Shown one piece after another: positions 12,218 through 24,286 of a stretch of 64,000 nucleotides of DNA. Under the pieces are notes generated by a model. That model saw nothing but the letters and a program-made list of their open reading frames with translations, was not told where the DNA came from and did no database searches. Source of the DNA: Helicoverpa zea (Eukaryota; Arthropoda; Insecta; Lepidoptera; Noctuidae); the NCBI RefSeq assembly GCF_022581195.2, contig NC_061453.1, forward strand, positions 14,588,001 through 14,652,000, in the 5' to 3' direction. How positions within the stretch are numbered: position 1 is the stretch's first letter; every line of letters starts with the position of its first letter. The translations under genes were made by a program, and so were the position numbers.

Positions 12218-13054
12218 CAATAGCGTTGTCCTCAATGTTTGGAGCTAACTGGGTGAGCGGTGCGCTCCACTTGCATTTTGGGTTAACTCGAGCCTCTGAC
12301 CTGAGCCGGTAACTTACGCAGAAGGTTTAGTTTGACAAGCTTAGGATTATTTTTGAACTTCTTTTGTAAGTTCTTCTGAGACATAATAAAATAGAAAATC
12401 ATTATATAACAAGAGTTTTATCTTTTAATGAGTATGGTTGCAAGTTATCTATCACTCGACCATAATTTAGAAAAAATATTTAGACTTTTTTTGGTAATTA
12501 TCATCAATTTATTAAATAAAAGGTTTCAGCTACAGACTGTTCTACTGGAGGCGTTCTCTGCAACATTTCGCAAAACGTCGTTTACTTACCTAACATCATC
12601 TATAACTCTTCAACAGTAATTCCCATAGGGATTGAAGAATTTCGGGCAATATTGTGCTAGGCTCCTGGATATAAAAAATACACTCATGAGCGTTAAATGA
12701 TTGTGATACTGTATTAATAGAACAAACCACTATCATCATAATCATACTTTATAGTCTCCGTAACAGTGCGTAATATTGCTATGCCATTTTGCTCAGGCGC
12801 TCCGCTTCCACTTCGATACATAAACAAAACGACTTCATGGTATTGCATATGTTTATAGACTTAGGTACCTACTTATATACAATTATAGTCTTTTGAACAT
12901 CCTGAAAACATGTAAATGCTAAAATAATTTAGTGCTTAGGCAAAATTAAAAAAGTAACAGAACATTAAAGTAGGTTTATTTCTTACACCTACTTGCAAAA
13001 TTCTGCATTTTATTAACTTGGCTAATACTGTACAGCCACGCAGTGTGAGGCCCA

Positions 13055-13200
13055 AATAAATGTGGAGTGCCAAACGTGTGCGATTGGTCACAGCGCGGGG
13101 TCAAGTAGGGCGAGGTGCGCACGCGCAGATATCCGTCACACTTCGACCCGGCCATCGCGCATCGTGCCCAATAATCCGGACTTGTTGTTGGCCGGAACAA
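13055..13200. promoter_or_regulatory. GC-rich islet with a CCAAT-type site
   Basis: A GC-rich patch includes GATTGGTCA (CCAAT box on the minus strand), several CGCGC steps and ATTGGGCACGATG on the minus strand. Both strands are open by chance over 70-odd codons, with no recognisable protein. A regulatory element or an old repeat are both possible. Confidence 0.25.
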
Positions 13201-13529
13201 TATTACAATTTGGCATTATTATGCGTTTGTAAAGTTGTCCATGGGTATATCAATTCTTATGAAGAGATATGTTTGTGAATGACAATCAAATGTATTCAAA
13301 ATCTGTTCGTGTTCGGAGCTGTTGATAAAATTATTTTAATTTTGCTTAAATGAACTCTTTAAAATATCGTAAATTAACCTGTTTTTATCAATGTCCTGCA
13401 TGGAACAAAACTTCAAATTCAAAAGAACATTTTTTAACCATCTCCCTCGCAATTTGATCCGATAAGGGGATATGGAACTCTTTTGTTCCTGAATCTACCT
13501 GTAGAACAACCCCAACAGTTCCTTTATTC

Positions 13530-13640
13530 CCATTGTGTTTTGCACAAACACAGCTTTGCACAATGTTTGCGCAGTGTTCACGTAGGCACAGACTCGTGGG
13601 CGGTCAATCGGTCACGCCCAGAGCGCCACGCTTCAGGTTT
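13530..13640. other. GC-rich islet
   Basis: The patch includes TGTTTGCGCAGTG, a CCAAT-type GGTCAATCGGTCA and CGCCCAGAGCGCCACG in otherwise AT-rich sequence. No coding or repeat identity was recognised. Confidence 0.2.
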
Positions 13641-14669
13641 TTTCAAGATGTCCAACTGATGAGGAAAAAAAAGCATGGCAATTATTTAAATGAAATGTTT
13701 TCGGTGTTGAATAGATTTATGAGCATAAATTGTCGGTAATAGTGAAATGTAGCTTTGTTTGTTCAGCTTCCATCGGTCGGAATTGCAGCACATTTTAATA
13801 AAAATTGATATGAGCTCCCTATAAGGATCATCAGCGGAAAGACAGAAACGAAATAAACCTCAAAAATACAGCAATCATCCGAAGCCTGGGTGGAGGTTAT
13901 ATGGCGGAAAAGGTAACTTGGACATTTTCCCACTGTTTAAGGTGCCGGAGCAAAAATCCTTTCAGTTTCACCTTAAAACTCACATTTCTTTTTGGTCTTT
14001 TAATAGGTGGTGGAATATCATCTCAACATTTTGGTGGTACGCAGCGAAAACTTCCTCGAAAAACCTATATAAGTACCTGCTATTTCATAGCAGCTTATAA
14101 GGCTACATGCCTTAACAAAGCAGCACTTACTCAAAAACGACCAATCCAAAATTGAATAATATCTTTATGACTGACATCAACAGAAGCATGATAAATTTTT
14201 GAATAACGACTTCCCCAACTTAAGAATTACATCACCTTTACAAGCCAACCTGTCAAATTACCTTCGAACAACAAGCACCCCGTCGGGGCCCACAGTCGAC
14301 GTACAATGGCCGACCAAAATATTTACCATTGAACTTGCTACTGTTTTTTTACCTTTAGGTACCTTAGAACATTTAGAAGACATGCTTTTATCAATTTTAT
14401 GGGTTTATTGTCGCAAAAGTGTTGTTTTAAAACAATTTAAAGGCAGTAGCACCTTGCTTCGAAGAATAGCTTTGTGAACTAGCAATCGTGTTACTTTTGT
14501 TTTTCGAACGTTTCAGAATTCGGCCGTTTGAGTAATGTTGTAAATTACGTGATTGTACAATGGGTTTAATGGGAGATCGACACGGGTAATTGGTTTGAAT
14601 AAGGTTTGACTATTGGATGGAAAGATTCCTCACACTTAAAAATAATAATATAAAAAAATCTCCCTTGCA

Positions 14670-14850
14670 AAATGCTGTCATTTGAAAAATCTACAGGGGC
14701 AATGATTTAAAAACGGCTGGGCCGATTTCGATGTGACGTGTCTAAGAACCACCGCTGAAAAAATTGCTGAAATAACTCATACAAATCGATTCATCCGTTC
14801 ATGAGCTAGGTATAGTGCCACAGGCAAACATTCATATACATAGGTAGTGG
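14670..14850. repeat. Degenerate LINE-tail-like repeat
   Basis: It contains AACGGCTGGGCCGATTTCGA, then AATCGATTCATCCGTTCATG and a tail ACATTCATATACATAGGTAG. The layout is like family B tails, but the copy is diverged. Confidence 0.5.
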
Positions 14851-15529
14851 TCAAACGTTTAAAATGTACTGGGTTTAACGAAGTGAGTCGACCACTTTTC
14901 ATTACCTATCTACCCACAAAGATAATTATTATTTCGCAAATATTCGTACAAACGAAGAAAGGCATTATTTCGTTGCTTTACGGCTACAGCGACATCTATG
15001 CAAGCTTATACAAACTTGTTAACTAATGTTAACAACGCCATCTAGTAGACGGTTATAAACGATATGATTTAGTTCTCTCATAAAACTGTAGATGACAGGG
15101 TGAGAACGAATAATTCATTATATCCTTTTTTATTTCACTTGATTTAAGTTCTTCTTTAAGTATTTATTTGTGTTTCGTACCTTTACCCTAAGTGCGTTTT
15201 TCAGGTTGAATTAAAATTACTAATATCAAATGAACTCACTGTTGTAATAGCGCTATCTAGTCTTCTACCAGTTCATAACATAGTTCGTCTAAAAATACAC
15301 AGATGACGCTACTTGTTATGAAAAAAAAATGGAATAATGATACCTGTGGATTGAGGATTTTGTATCTTAATTATATTATACATTAATTCTAAGCAATAGC
15401 TACTGACATATTCTTGCCTAACGAAGGATTATTTTTTTACTTCAAGACAAACATATATAAATCCATTATTATGTTACTCATATTCATTAATTGGACCGTT
15501 TTAGGATTTGACCTTTAATATTAGTCTTT

Positions 15530-15690
15530 TGTGCACCCAGTGGGACTGTTCGATGTTGCACCCGCGATCAGAGGTTGATACTGTGTGCATGTTTCAAGCT
15601 TCTTGACAGTGAAATAAATTTTCGAATCGACGCTCTGGTTTCGGAGTTTGAGGACACAAACACACAAAACGAAATAAATAAATAAAGAAA
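15530..15690 (+). repeat. Interspersed repeat tail with (AAAT)n end
   Basis: The part GGTTTCGGAGTTTGAGGACA followed by CAAACACACAAAACG and AAATAAATAAATAAAG resembles a common lepidopteran retroelement tail. The 5' limit is uncertain. Confidence 0.4.
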
Positions 15691-16119
15691 ATGACTTTCA
15701 AATCCGTGTGCGACATACATTATTGACAATTTAGCATATTGTCACCTGTCAAAACATGCGTATTCACACGTTTTGTACAAATGTACACCCATTGAGAGGC
15801 ACATTTCCGCGAGGCTCCCAAAATAATCCTTTGTTCGTATTCAGCATTATTTTCGCGAAATATTTTTCATTGTTTTATCGACAATTCGACATACGCCGTT
15901 ATGCGAATTGTGAAAAATTTTGAGTGCCCCATTCTGGGGTTAATGACATTTTGGGTGACAAAGCTAGGCCTAGAAATTGTTTATCCTGAGAAGCAGAATT
16001 GTGCACTAATTTTAGATACTATTATATGTATATCCACCTGCACTGATGTAAATCATCCTAGGTTATCCAATAAAGGACTAGTAGGTATATTTAGCTGATT
16101 TTCAATGTTTTCTTAGTTT

Positions 16120-16145
16120 AAAATGGTCCTAAATGGGACCATTTT
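16120..16145. other. Perfect short hairpin
   Basis: AAAATGGTCC and its exact inverse GGACCATTTT flank a six-base loop. It lies in non-coding DNA and no role is evident. Confidence 0.7.
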
Positions 16146-16394
16146 TTGGTTAGAACTAGAGACTACTAGACTAGACAATGTGGTCACCTAAATAATTTGA
16201 AAAAATAGTCAACTGTTTTTTTTTTTTTTGTCAACATTCATTAAATCTATAGTTGCCCAGATAATGATCTTATCGAAATATTATTTAAAGTAACACAATT
16301 ACGTCAAAACAATTGAAGGACTTAGTTATCATTACACTGCATAACGCATGCCCTAACATTGATATCTTTACGCCTTCTATGAAGTGACCGGTCA

Positions 16395-16490
16395 ATACCG
16401 TGGATTTCCTTGGCCGGGAATCGAACCAGGGCGTCTCCGTGGCAACAGGGACACAACATCGACTCCTTAATCATTCAACAGGCAATTGAT
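16395..16490 (-). repeat. tRNA-derived SINE-like copy
   Basis: The minus strand carries GGTTCGATTCC (16417-16427), a perfect B box, with TTAAGGAGTCGATGTTG upstream as a weak A box. The intervening loop is too divergent for a functional tRNA. Confidence 0.5.
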
Positions 16491-17436
16491 TGAGTTTTTC
16501 ATTGTAAAGTTATTGGCCCAGTTTAGGCTTGTGTATCTTTAGAAATTATTGATTCAAATATTTCTTGAAGTATGTTTTCACTCCTTGGAATACGACATCT
16601 GGCTTATTTACCTACACGTATTTATTGATCAAGCAGTAAATATTATTCACTGTTGAAAAAACAGCGCAGTAAACATAACGATTTTTCCCCAAATAAAAAG
16701 CCTATTCCCAAATACATTGGCGTCCAAGTCCTTTCATCGAGCGACTGTCTTTCATCTCTTTAAACACGATACCAGGTACCCTTGTCCCTTGCTGTAATCA
16801 GGATCACACCACCAGTTCTATCGAAGTAAGGCCCCGTAAGAAACTCGCCATGTCACTGGCTAGATATATATGGAAGGTAATATTTAAGTAGTGTATTACC
16901 ATCCTTTGCAGCTGCTATCAAGCCCTTCCCAAATATGAAAGAATATATAAAAATAAAAGTGTCAGTTTGTCGACCTCGTCGATACAGGTACAGCATGACC
17001 TCACTGTTCGAAGGTAGGCAGAATGCTTGGCCCAACAAAAAGTCATTACTTTTTTGGGTATATCTACTTAATTATGCCGATTATGGCCTGTGCAGCCTTC
17101 GTTTTTTGCAAAGCAATTATTTACAGTTTTGTATTGGAGGTAAAATTTATTAATTTGTGTTTATGGGTTGCTAGCTGTAGCCCGTGGTGTCACTTGGGTT
17201 TTATGCACTTAGGTACACAGTCATTTGTCTTCTTTAATAAGTACCTACATACAATAGTCAGCTACAATTTCAAAAACCATTTGCATCAGTCACAATTTTC
17301 GTATCGATTCATTAACCGTATGTATGTTCACACTCGAACTCACAAACCCATATTCGCGTTTATTACTTAGCATTAAATGTGGATATCAGTTACCTCTACG
17401 TCATTAATTAATTTTATATTCCTGTAATGTATTATA

Positions 17437-17674
17437 CAGGGTTACTTGTAAGTAGACCGCATCCTTTTCTATCCAAAAACACACAAAAACGAGACTTTTA
17501 ACTAATAATAAAAATGTATACGTGTACCTAGACGACTTGTTAAGAAAAGATCTTGAAATTCGATTATCTTGAAACGGGTTAACTTTTGCCCAGTGTATCC
17601 CATGGTCAAATTTGTCCGTATTGACCTATACTATCACCTCATGAAAGGATGCGGTCTACTTACAAGTAACCCTG
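17437..17674. mobile_element. Mariner/Tc1-like MITE
   Basis: The element is 238 bases long with near-perfect inverted ends of about 30 bases beginning CAGGGTTACTTGTAAGTAGA. It is bordered by TA on both sides (17435-17436 and 17675-17676), as expected for mariner/Tc1 insertion. The interior has no transposase frame longer than chance. Confidence 0.8.
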
Positions 17675-18239
17675 TATATATATTAGGTCCTACATCTATG
17701 TTTTATAGATATTCATATTCGTGTAATGAAACGTTAATAACTTGGCTGTTGTTTCATAATAGGAGGAACCAGTAAATAGTAATATTATATATATTTGAAA
17801 AAATGGAACATACGACTAACATAAGAATTTAGTCAAAGAGGAACTGTTTGTTTACAAAATTGTGTAATTTCTTTTTCCTACACATTACTATGAACTTCTA
17901 AATAAAAGAACGTCATTTTCAACCATGAGGCGACAAGCATAAGTTTGAACTGGTTATAAACGTAATGTAGTCCAAGCTCATAAGTAAACATTACAAACTT
18001 AAATAGATCAGTGCTATCTTAGTGTAAAATAAAGTTACAATCAAGCGAATTTTCTTTTATATTCGTTTTTATTTCAGTACTATATAATATTTTAGTTTTT
18101 AAAGGTTTCAGTTTGTACATATATAGCAATTAATGTTCATATGTTCTTTTTACCACTTTCCTTGACTAAAATAAAGCGGAAACAGCAAATCGTCGTAAAG
18201 GGTATCATGTACACTAAGTCATCCATGTGCTATCTACTC

Positions 18240-18345
18240 CATGTTCCAGGGAGTATTACCGGGTATTATCTCCCCTGCCATTAACCGAGCCGCGGAAGCG
18301 GATGTTGCGGGTTCGACTCCCGGTTTCAAAAGTGAAACGATTCTG
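18240..18345 (+). repeat. Possible tRNA-derived SINE head
   Basis: The plus strand has GCGGGTTCGACTCCCGG (18307-18323), a B box with a short stem, after TTAACCGAGCCGCGGAAGCG. No complete tRNA cloverleaf is visible. Confidence 0.4.
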
Positions 18346-18984
18346 TTTTATAGTTAGGGTTCATCTATATTATTAGAGTTAAGTTTTATTATCAGGTATG
18401 TACCTAAACTGACAGTCTAGAGAGCTTGAAAAAGGACTGGTGAAATCTCGGGAGACAACTAATCGTCCTATAAATTATTCATTAAGGAACCAATATAGTA
18501 AAATTTACGACATTTTGGGACTTATTAAAAGATTCTTCCGTTACCTATTTTATTTTCCGAATCGCTTACCATAAATTTAAGTTACCATCGATCGGCCCAA
18601 TTCCTTCTGTGACCTTATTCCTTGTCACGCTTGGAGGGACCTCCTTTTATTGCATTGGAGTTCTTACACCTTGCCATAGAGTTGAAAAATGTAGATATTT
18701 CGGTGTCACTGGAATTTTTTGAAAAAGAAGACTCAATTTATACAGAACAAACAGTATCTAAGTTTATTATAATATGAGAAACTGCCACATTACAATATTT
18801 ACTACATTTTGCTCCCCTATCCTGATTTCATGTCCTATACAAGAAAGTTGTTGTGTTTCTCAGATGTTCACTGTTTCAAAGATTTCCATAACGAATCTCT
18901 TTGAAACAAAATAACATGCTATACGAAAACGACAAAATGGATCAACATAGTCCCTCTAATTTGTTATTAGTCTGTGTCACACTG

Positions 18985-19065
18985 TCACGCAGTGGTCGGT
19001 CACGCTTCGTTGCTGGCGCGGCGGCGTGGGCGCACCATGCGGTATTTCGGTTGTAGGTAATCGTC
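18985..19065. promoter_or_regulatory. CpG-rich islet downstream of the FAM43 3' end
   Basis: The core, CTGGCGCGGCGGCGTGGGCG, stands out from flanking AT-rich DNA. It begins with CACTGTCACGCAGTGG, a small imperfect palindrome. It lies about 1.9 kb beyond the presumed polyadenylation site and has no visible gene attached. Confidence 0.25.
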
Positions 19066-20952
19066 AACGAGTACCCTAGGCAGGGCATTGTTACCCCTTT
19101 TAATTATTATTTTTGTCTTCACTGTTTTAAAAAGTAAACAATTCTAAGAACGTACCTAAGCGTATCTGAAGAATTATGCGTGAATTTAAATTGAAAATAA
19201 CTGGAATTAAATTTTTGAAAGGGATTTTAATTGTCTTTGTAAATTGTGTATTAATTAATTAATAATTATCTGGTAATAAGCATAAGATACGTTCAAGACA
19301 AGAAAAAGAGAATTTTAGCCCACCTAAATGACTAAGAAAACGTAGCGTAATAAATCGTTGTTCGAACAATTAGCAAAGAAAATCGTTTATTCGTCCGTCG
19401 GATACATGGATCAGTTCTTTGCATCATTACATAGTTTTTGCTATCAATATAACGACGGGAATGCAGTAATTAGGGTTAATCCACGTGCATAATCGCTAGT
19501 AGCTTTATATATTATACTTACAATACTTACTTCCTTATAAAATCGCTGGTCTTTCTGAAGCTGGAAACTGCATCAGCAGACGCTGAATACTTACCATAGA
19601 TCTCTCTTTCCGTTCGGATTACCGTCCCATCACGCCCAGAAAGTAAAGGAATAGAGAGTACACCTGTGTCTGCACAAATGCGCCTGCACTATAATATGTC
19701 CTGCGCAGCTGGCTGATCTCCTTCTATGAGAGCAGCCGCTGTGGCCGATAATCGGTTAGGAAGATATCATCAGATGTTATAATTATGTCGTCCTTTGAAA
19801 AGAAAAAAAAGAAAGTCCTTTTGAAGTATTTTGAGATACTGGAAAGCTACTGTTTCAATCTTTTGATCTATTCTCGTTTGTAAAACTGATGACATTATGT
19901 CCTAATACAAAGTCATAAGCAAACTAATATTACTTTGACAAAGAGCGTCCTTTTTCTGGATTAGCCATTAATATTATAATGCCTCTAAAGTGGTTTTCAT
20001 AACATATTAAAATCATTAAAAGTTTTGGAATATTGAAATTATTTGAGAAAATACAAATTCATCGAAGGATTGGATTTAGTTCTCTGTTAATTAAAGTACT
20101 TAAAATATTTTAATTACTTTGCTTTGTACGAATGTAATTATCTTAGTAAGCTGTGTAGTACAACTTTCGTCGTGTTTTCAAATACCTACAATAATATTTT
20201 AGTTAATTGCTTCGTTACTTTAATGAAGTTATAGATGAATAAATAATAACAGTTCCTTCTTTTTCATAATTTTCTTTCCATTTTATTTATATCAGAATAA
20301 TGGATTAATGGTACAACTGTCAATATCTTCCCCTTCAAATATCCAATCCAAAATGATTGGATTAGATATACTGCAGTAACTATTATATCTAAGACGTGCG
20401 TACTAATTGCTTCTAAATGACTCCATCCATTATGTATCTACTTCTTTGTTTTGGTCAGTAATTAACGTATTACGTGCTGTACCAGGTACTGGGTTGATTA
20501 CATAAATTGCACCGTATTGGCCGAGTCATTAGGTCTATTATCGCTAATTACTGATAGTTATGTAAGCACGTGAGGTGCTGTTTCTTCTGTCGTGATGATA
20601 ATTAACAGTTCTGTTCAGATCGTCAAATGAACACCTTATAGTGTTTGTGTATTATTAGATGAGATAGCATGTGTCTATGAAGTCGCCATATTCTACATAT
20701 AAATTGCATTTTTTCATATCATTTTGCTTTGCTTTATGTATCAATGGAGATATGAAAATAGATACTGCTTTTGATGACTTTTTGTGGTAAAAGCTAATGA
20801 CAGTGTGGTTTAGCTTTGCATTATCCAGATGCAAAACTGCTGTTTGAGAAACCAACCCGTTTTAGAAAAAAACGTCTATTTCAAAATTGGCTTGGCTTGT
20901 TATAGAATTGTGAAGGTGAATTACAAAAAAAAACGGAAATAATTTTTAATCA

Positions 20953-20962
20953 TTTATTTATT
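20953..20962 (-). terminator. Overlapping polyadenylation signals (AATAAATAAA)
   Basis: On the minus strand two AATAAA hexamers overlap by two bases. They are followed about 15-30 bases downstream by a T-rich stretch (CCGTTTTTTTTTG) that resembles a downstream U/GU element. Scanning from the FAM43 stop codon I saw no earlier AATAAA on this strand. Confidence 0.6.
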
Positions 20963-21654
20963 TTTCGTCGAAAAAATATCCTCCGCTACAAATATGATAG
21001 GATTACGATGACCCGCTAGGGTAGGTGTACACGTGCGAATGGAATGCGTAAGTACAGACTGACTGCTCGTGATCGGCAGCCCTAATGCAGACATAGAAGC
21101 AGCCAAAGAACACAACTAACTATGAATAACTAGATGGCGCAATAGGTAGGTAAGTATACAAAATATGAAATAGAAAAAAAGAAGATAAAGGAAAAAGGAC
21201 GAGACTGGACTTGGACGTAGACTTATTTGTCCCATTAAACTTAGTAGTGTTGTGTTAGGAATATCGATATATCTGCACCATCTAGCCACATACTTAATTA
21301 AGGTCATTGTGCTGCTTGAAGCTGTGGATCCAACAGAAACTAATCGCCGAGACAGGCTGATAAGCGACACTATTTACGAGGGGCAACGGTCGAACACTGT
21401 GTAAACACAATAGTACTATGTAGTTATTTGTCCTAGAACCCCACGCCTGCGATACTGCCAATACATTTCATATAAATGTAGTTGCACCCACTAGTGCCGC
21501 CCACAGCCCACCTCGACAACTATTACAATATACTTACTTTAAACAATAAATATCGACAAAACAAAACAGATGTTCGCATCCATAGTAACTACAATAAATC
21601 TTTACAAATAAAATCTCCGATAAATTTCATCTAATACGTGAACTTACGTTACAA

Positions 21655-21662
21655 TATATACA
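21655..21662 (-). promoter_or_regulatory. Pumilio-type 3' UTR motif, copy 1
   Basis: The minus strand reads TGTATATA, a match to the UGUANAUA consensus bound by Pumilio-family proteins. It lies about 400 bases after the FAM43 stop codon. Binding is inferred from the motif only. Confidence 0.4.
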
Positions 21663-21713
21663 AACATTTAAACATAGTAATACGACAACTGGATGAAGTA
21701 CTGATGTACCCTG

Positions 21714-21721
21714 TATTTACA
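21714..21721 (-). promoter_or_regulatory. Pumilio-type 3' UTR motif, copy 2
   Basis: The minus strand reads TGTAAATA, again fitting UGUANAUA. It lies about 50 bases from the other copy in the same presumed 3' UTR, which makes a functional pair more plausible than a single site. Confidence 0.4.
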
Positions 21722-22065
21722 AAGAAGTGCATTTCTAACACGACAGAGACTGACAACCAACTGCTATAGCAATCCGGGAATAGGTTGTTTTGGCAATCAA
21801 TATTTGAAACTAGTCATAAAACCCTACGAAAGTACCTCTGTAAAATTACATAATTTATACCCTAATAAAGAATTCACAATAATATTTCACTACGTGCATT
21901 GATTTTGCCAGACCAATTAATCTCTAAATCTACTCTCAAATAATTCGACAGTTCTCAACATGGCTGCCGCCCCGCTAGAGATCAAGGGAGCGTTGCTTGT
22001 CCTTGGGACATCAATTTTCTTTGAAAATGAAACACTCGTTAAGAGGCGGCCATGGTTTGGAATAT

Positions 22066-23471
22066 TTAGACCATAATAGTATTACCAATGATACTCTCTT
22101 TGCCATCCAATAGTTCAGAGTACCCCGACTCGTCACTGCAGGCGCTGTCATTGTCCCCCGTGTTTTTAAAGACTTCAGTTTCTGTGCTCGAGTTGAGGCT
22201 GTCTACATCAGTCAGATTGTCTATGAGAGATTCAAACTTTCCATCGAAATCTGACATAATATTAGTATCGGCACGCAGAGGGGGATATGTAGATCTTCGC
22301 CTGAAGGTGTTCTTCTCACCGATTGGCACATGATTGACCTCCTCGGAGCCGGTGGTAGGGTCTGTGTTATTCATAATGTGAACAGAATTAAAGCTTCTAT
22401 TGCTGCTCCTCATGTCATTGTGTTCGAAGCTGGGGTCCATGTAGGAGGCAGTAGTGTCCGCGTGCTCCTTGTGCTCTTCCTGAGGGAACGAGGGCAGGGA
22501 CGACGGCTCGGTGTCAGTGACCGTGCTGGCGGTCTCGCAGCCCGAAGAAACAGACCCGTCGTCGCTATCCGTGACGAGGTAGTTACTTTGCATTAGAGCC
22601 TTACAGTCGCCCTCCGCCACAGCGTTGTCACTCAGTTCGTTCGATTCGGCAATCGCTTCCAGCAATCTCGATTCTTTTTCTCCTTCACTATGACTAGTAT
22701 CATCGATGCGTCCATTCTTTTGGCTTTCCTTCACCAACAATTCCAAAAATTCATCGGAGACGGTAACATTACCGCTTCCGGAGTCTGACAGCGTTCTGTT
22801 TATAATTCCCTCGGGGCATGATGTCTTCCTCGGGGACTTTATGTCGGTCCTTCGTCTGTCGAGCGTTTGTGAGGAATAGAAGTTGTCCGTCGTGAGAGAC
22901 GTCCGTGACCAGGGCTCGCTGTTCTGTTTGGCGTTCATCTCCGCCTCTTCTTCGTCTTCTTCTGAACAAAGTTCTTCAATAGCTCCGAGTTTCGGAGCTG
23001 ACTTAGACCTCTCTAGTGGTGGTCTGTAGTTCATAGCTCCCACGCTGAGCAGGATCTTCCTGCGCGGCATACTTGGGTTTTCGTATACACTGTTAGCGAG
23101 ACTGAGCCTGGCATTTTGTTTAGAGATTCTGTCCTTTTTGAACTCATTTAGGGCCTGCTTCAGTTTGACTTGAAGTTCCTCTGTAATCTTCTTTGATATT
23201 GATTCTTTGGTGCAAAGGACGGCGTGGCAGCGGAGCTCGTGCTTGAGCTTCTTGCCCTCGTGGCGGTACACCCAGCAGAAGAGCTTGGGGTAGTGTGGCG
23301 GGCTGGCGCAGTACGTGATGCGGTGGGACCAGTACTCGGTGAGTCCGTGCTCTTTGGTGAACCCCTTGAGGCCGGAGTTGGTGACGGACAGCTTCATCAC
23401 CACGTCGGGCTTGGTCGACTGCTGGTAGTTGCGCCAGAGTGTCGCCAGTGGCTTCTCGACACAGCTCTCAC
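22066..23471 (-). CDS. FAM43A: FAM43-family protein, terminal coding exon (C-terminal half of PTB domain plus tail)
   Basis: This exon encodes 467 residues after a split codon, then TAA. The first ~110 residues match the second half of the FAM43 PTB/PID domain as I know it from vertebrate FAM43A: MKLSV, HRITYC, PKLFCWVYRHE and ELRCHAVLC correspond to MKLTV, HRVTYC, PKVFAWVYRHE and MLRCHAVLV, followed by a helix ending ALNEFKKD. About 35 residues further on lies the family signature YRPPLERSKSAPKLGAI, then an acidic run (EELCSEEDEEEAE). The remaining ~290 residues are Ser/Thr/Asp/Glu-rich, low in hydrophobics and probably disordered, with basic phosphosite-like patches (RRRTDIKSPRKTS, FRRRSTYPP). 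PTB domains usually bind NPxY-type peptides or lipids; the molecular role of FAM43 is poorly known and I do not assign one. The open frame runs a few codons beyond the acceptor, but that part is intron. The first half of the PTB domain, ending in YLGN in relatives, must come from an upstream exon not found here. The symbol is by family; orthology to FAM43A rather than FAM43B is not resolved. Confidence 0.9.
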
Positions 23472-23495
23472 CTGTAAACAATAAAATCAAATATT
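23472..23495 (-). other. Splice acceptor of the FAM43 terminal exon
   Basis: On the minus strand a T-rich tract, ATTTTATTGTTTACAG, ends just before position 23471. The next bases, GTGAGAGCTG, put a split glycine codon in front of ESCVEKPL. This corresponds to the GDGC segment of vertebrate FAM43A, so the intron interrupts the PTB domain in phase 1 just after the YLGN strand. The apparent in-frame start upstream is TTG inside the tract and is not a real start. Confidence 0.85.
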
Positions 23496-23929
23496 AGTTT
23501 TATGCCGTTATCATTTACACGGGGCGTCGAATTTCAACGATACATCAGGTTTTGTAATTTAGAGAATACATTATCGTAATTAATTAAATTCTAGTACTGG
23601 ATTTTGAATATGTATTTTGAACTAGATTAACAGGTTTGGAATATCATCAGAAAGGAAACTATTTTAGACAAGCGTTACAATTTTACCAATTAGGTACCGA
23701 TTAAAGCTTTTAAGGAAGACTGACAGGTTTGTTAGGCCCAATTCTCAAATTTAAATAGAGGCATATATTAAATTAAAATCAGCTTCCTAATTTACAAGAT
23801 ACTGATAGCTAATCAGTCTGCGATACAAGGCACCTTCGCCCGCCTACACATTGTCAGTGCATAATCTGTTATTGTAATGATCTGTCGATCGCAACGTTTC
23901 GAGGTGAACCAGGGAATGTAGTGCGAGCG

Positions 23930-23985
23930 AGATAACATTCGTTAACGTGCTCTCCGTGACATGGCGGCTGTGACGTCACCATTGA
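23930..23985. promoter_or_regulatory. GC-rich islet with a perfect CRE and a GGCGGC motif
   Basis: About 500 bases upstream of the FAM43 terminal exon, a short GC-rich patch contains ACATGGCGGCTG followed directly by TGACGTCA (23971-23978). The first resembles a YY1/Pho-type site and the second is the full CREB palindrome. This could be an intronic enhancer; the assignment rests on motifs alone. Confidence 0.3.
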
Positions 23986-24286
23986 ATTTTGGAACTTAAA
24001 GAAGGATATTTACGAAAAACATAAAGACTATATTAAGACAGAAACATTATATTTAAATGAATATGACTTTTTATTGTTAAGGATAAGTTCAAAACTATAA
24101 TTTATTAATCTAATTTAGGTTTATAGCTCTCAAAAGGCAAATAATTATCCGTCTACCCTATACAATTTGTCTCAATATTTGTTAATTTGATTTGTGGGTA
24201 TTTAACAAGCCTTGAATTCCCAGTACGAAATAAATTGGGCTGTAACATAGAAGCCGGTGAACCTTTGTACAAAACTAATGCAATTG

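Larger units (their letters stand above)
11220..17436. other. Non-coding, repeats and GC islets
   Basis: Besides the listed islets, SINE and repeat tails, the section holds three nearby CAACATTGG copies (11400-11445) and a few GCCATCTAG-type motifs (about 14990-15260). No exon is supported, although frames up to 103 codons exist. Confidence 0.5.
17677..20934. other. Non-coding DNA downstream of FAM43
   Basis: Apart from the SINE head near 18310 and the CpG islet near 19000, only AT-rich DNA is seen. No gene ends or starts are supported. Confidence 0.5.
20935..22065 (-). other. FAM43A: Probable 3' UTR of the FAM43 gene
   Basis: No open reading frame of note continues after the TAA at 22066-22068. 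Reading down the minus strand, the first canonical AATAAA that I can find is at 20953-20962, which gives a 3' UTR of about 1.1 kb. The first ~130 bases after the stop are relatively GC-rich. Two Pumilio-type motifs (TGTATATA and TGTAAATA on the minus strand) lie in the middle. The 3' end is inferred from sequence only. Confidence 0.55.

Noticed and set aside
17023..17370. 115-codon plus-strand frame with hydrophobic segments
   Set aside because: The composition is that of translated AT-rich DNA (Phe, Tyr, Ile, Cys). No homology was recognised and there is no codon bias.
18295..18330. Possible tRNA gene
   Set aside because: Only the B box and its short stem fit; acceptor and anticodon arms cannot be drawn. 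A SINE head is the better reading.
22088..23484. Plus-strand open frames of 81-88 codons and a minus-strand 66-codon frame across the FAM43 exon
   Set aside because: They are shadows of the FAM43 coding frame, with arginine/valine-rich artefact composition and no known domain.
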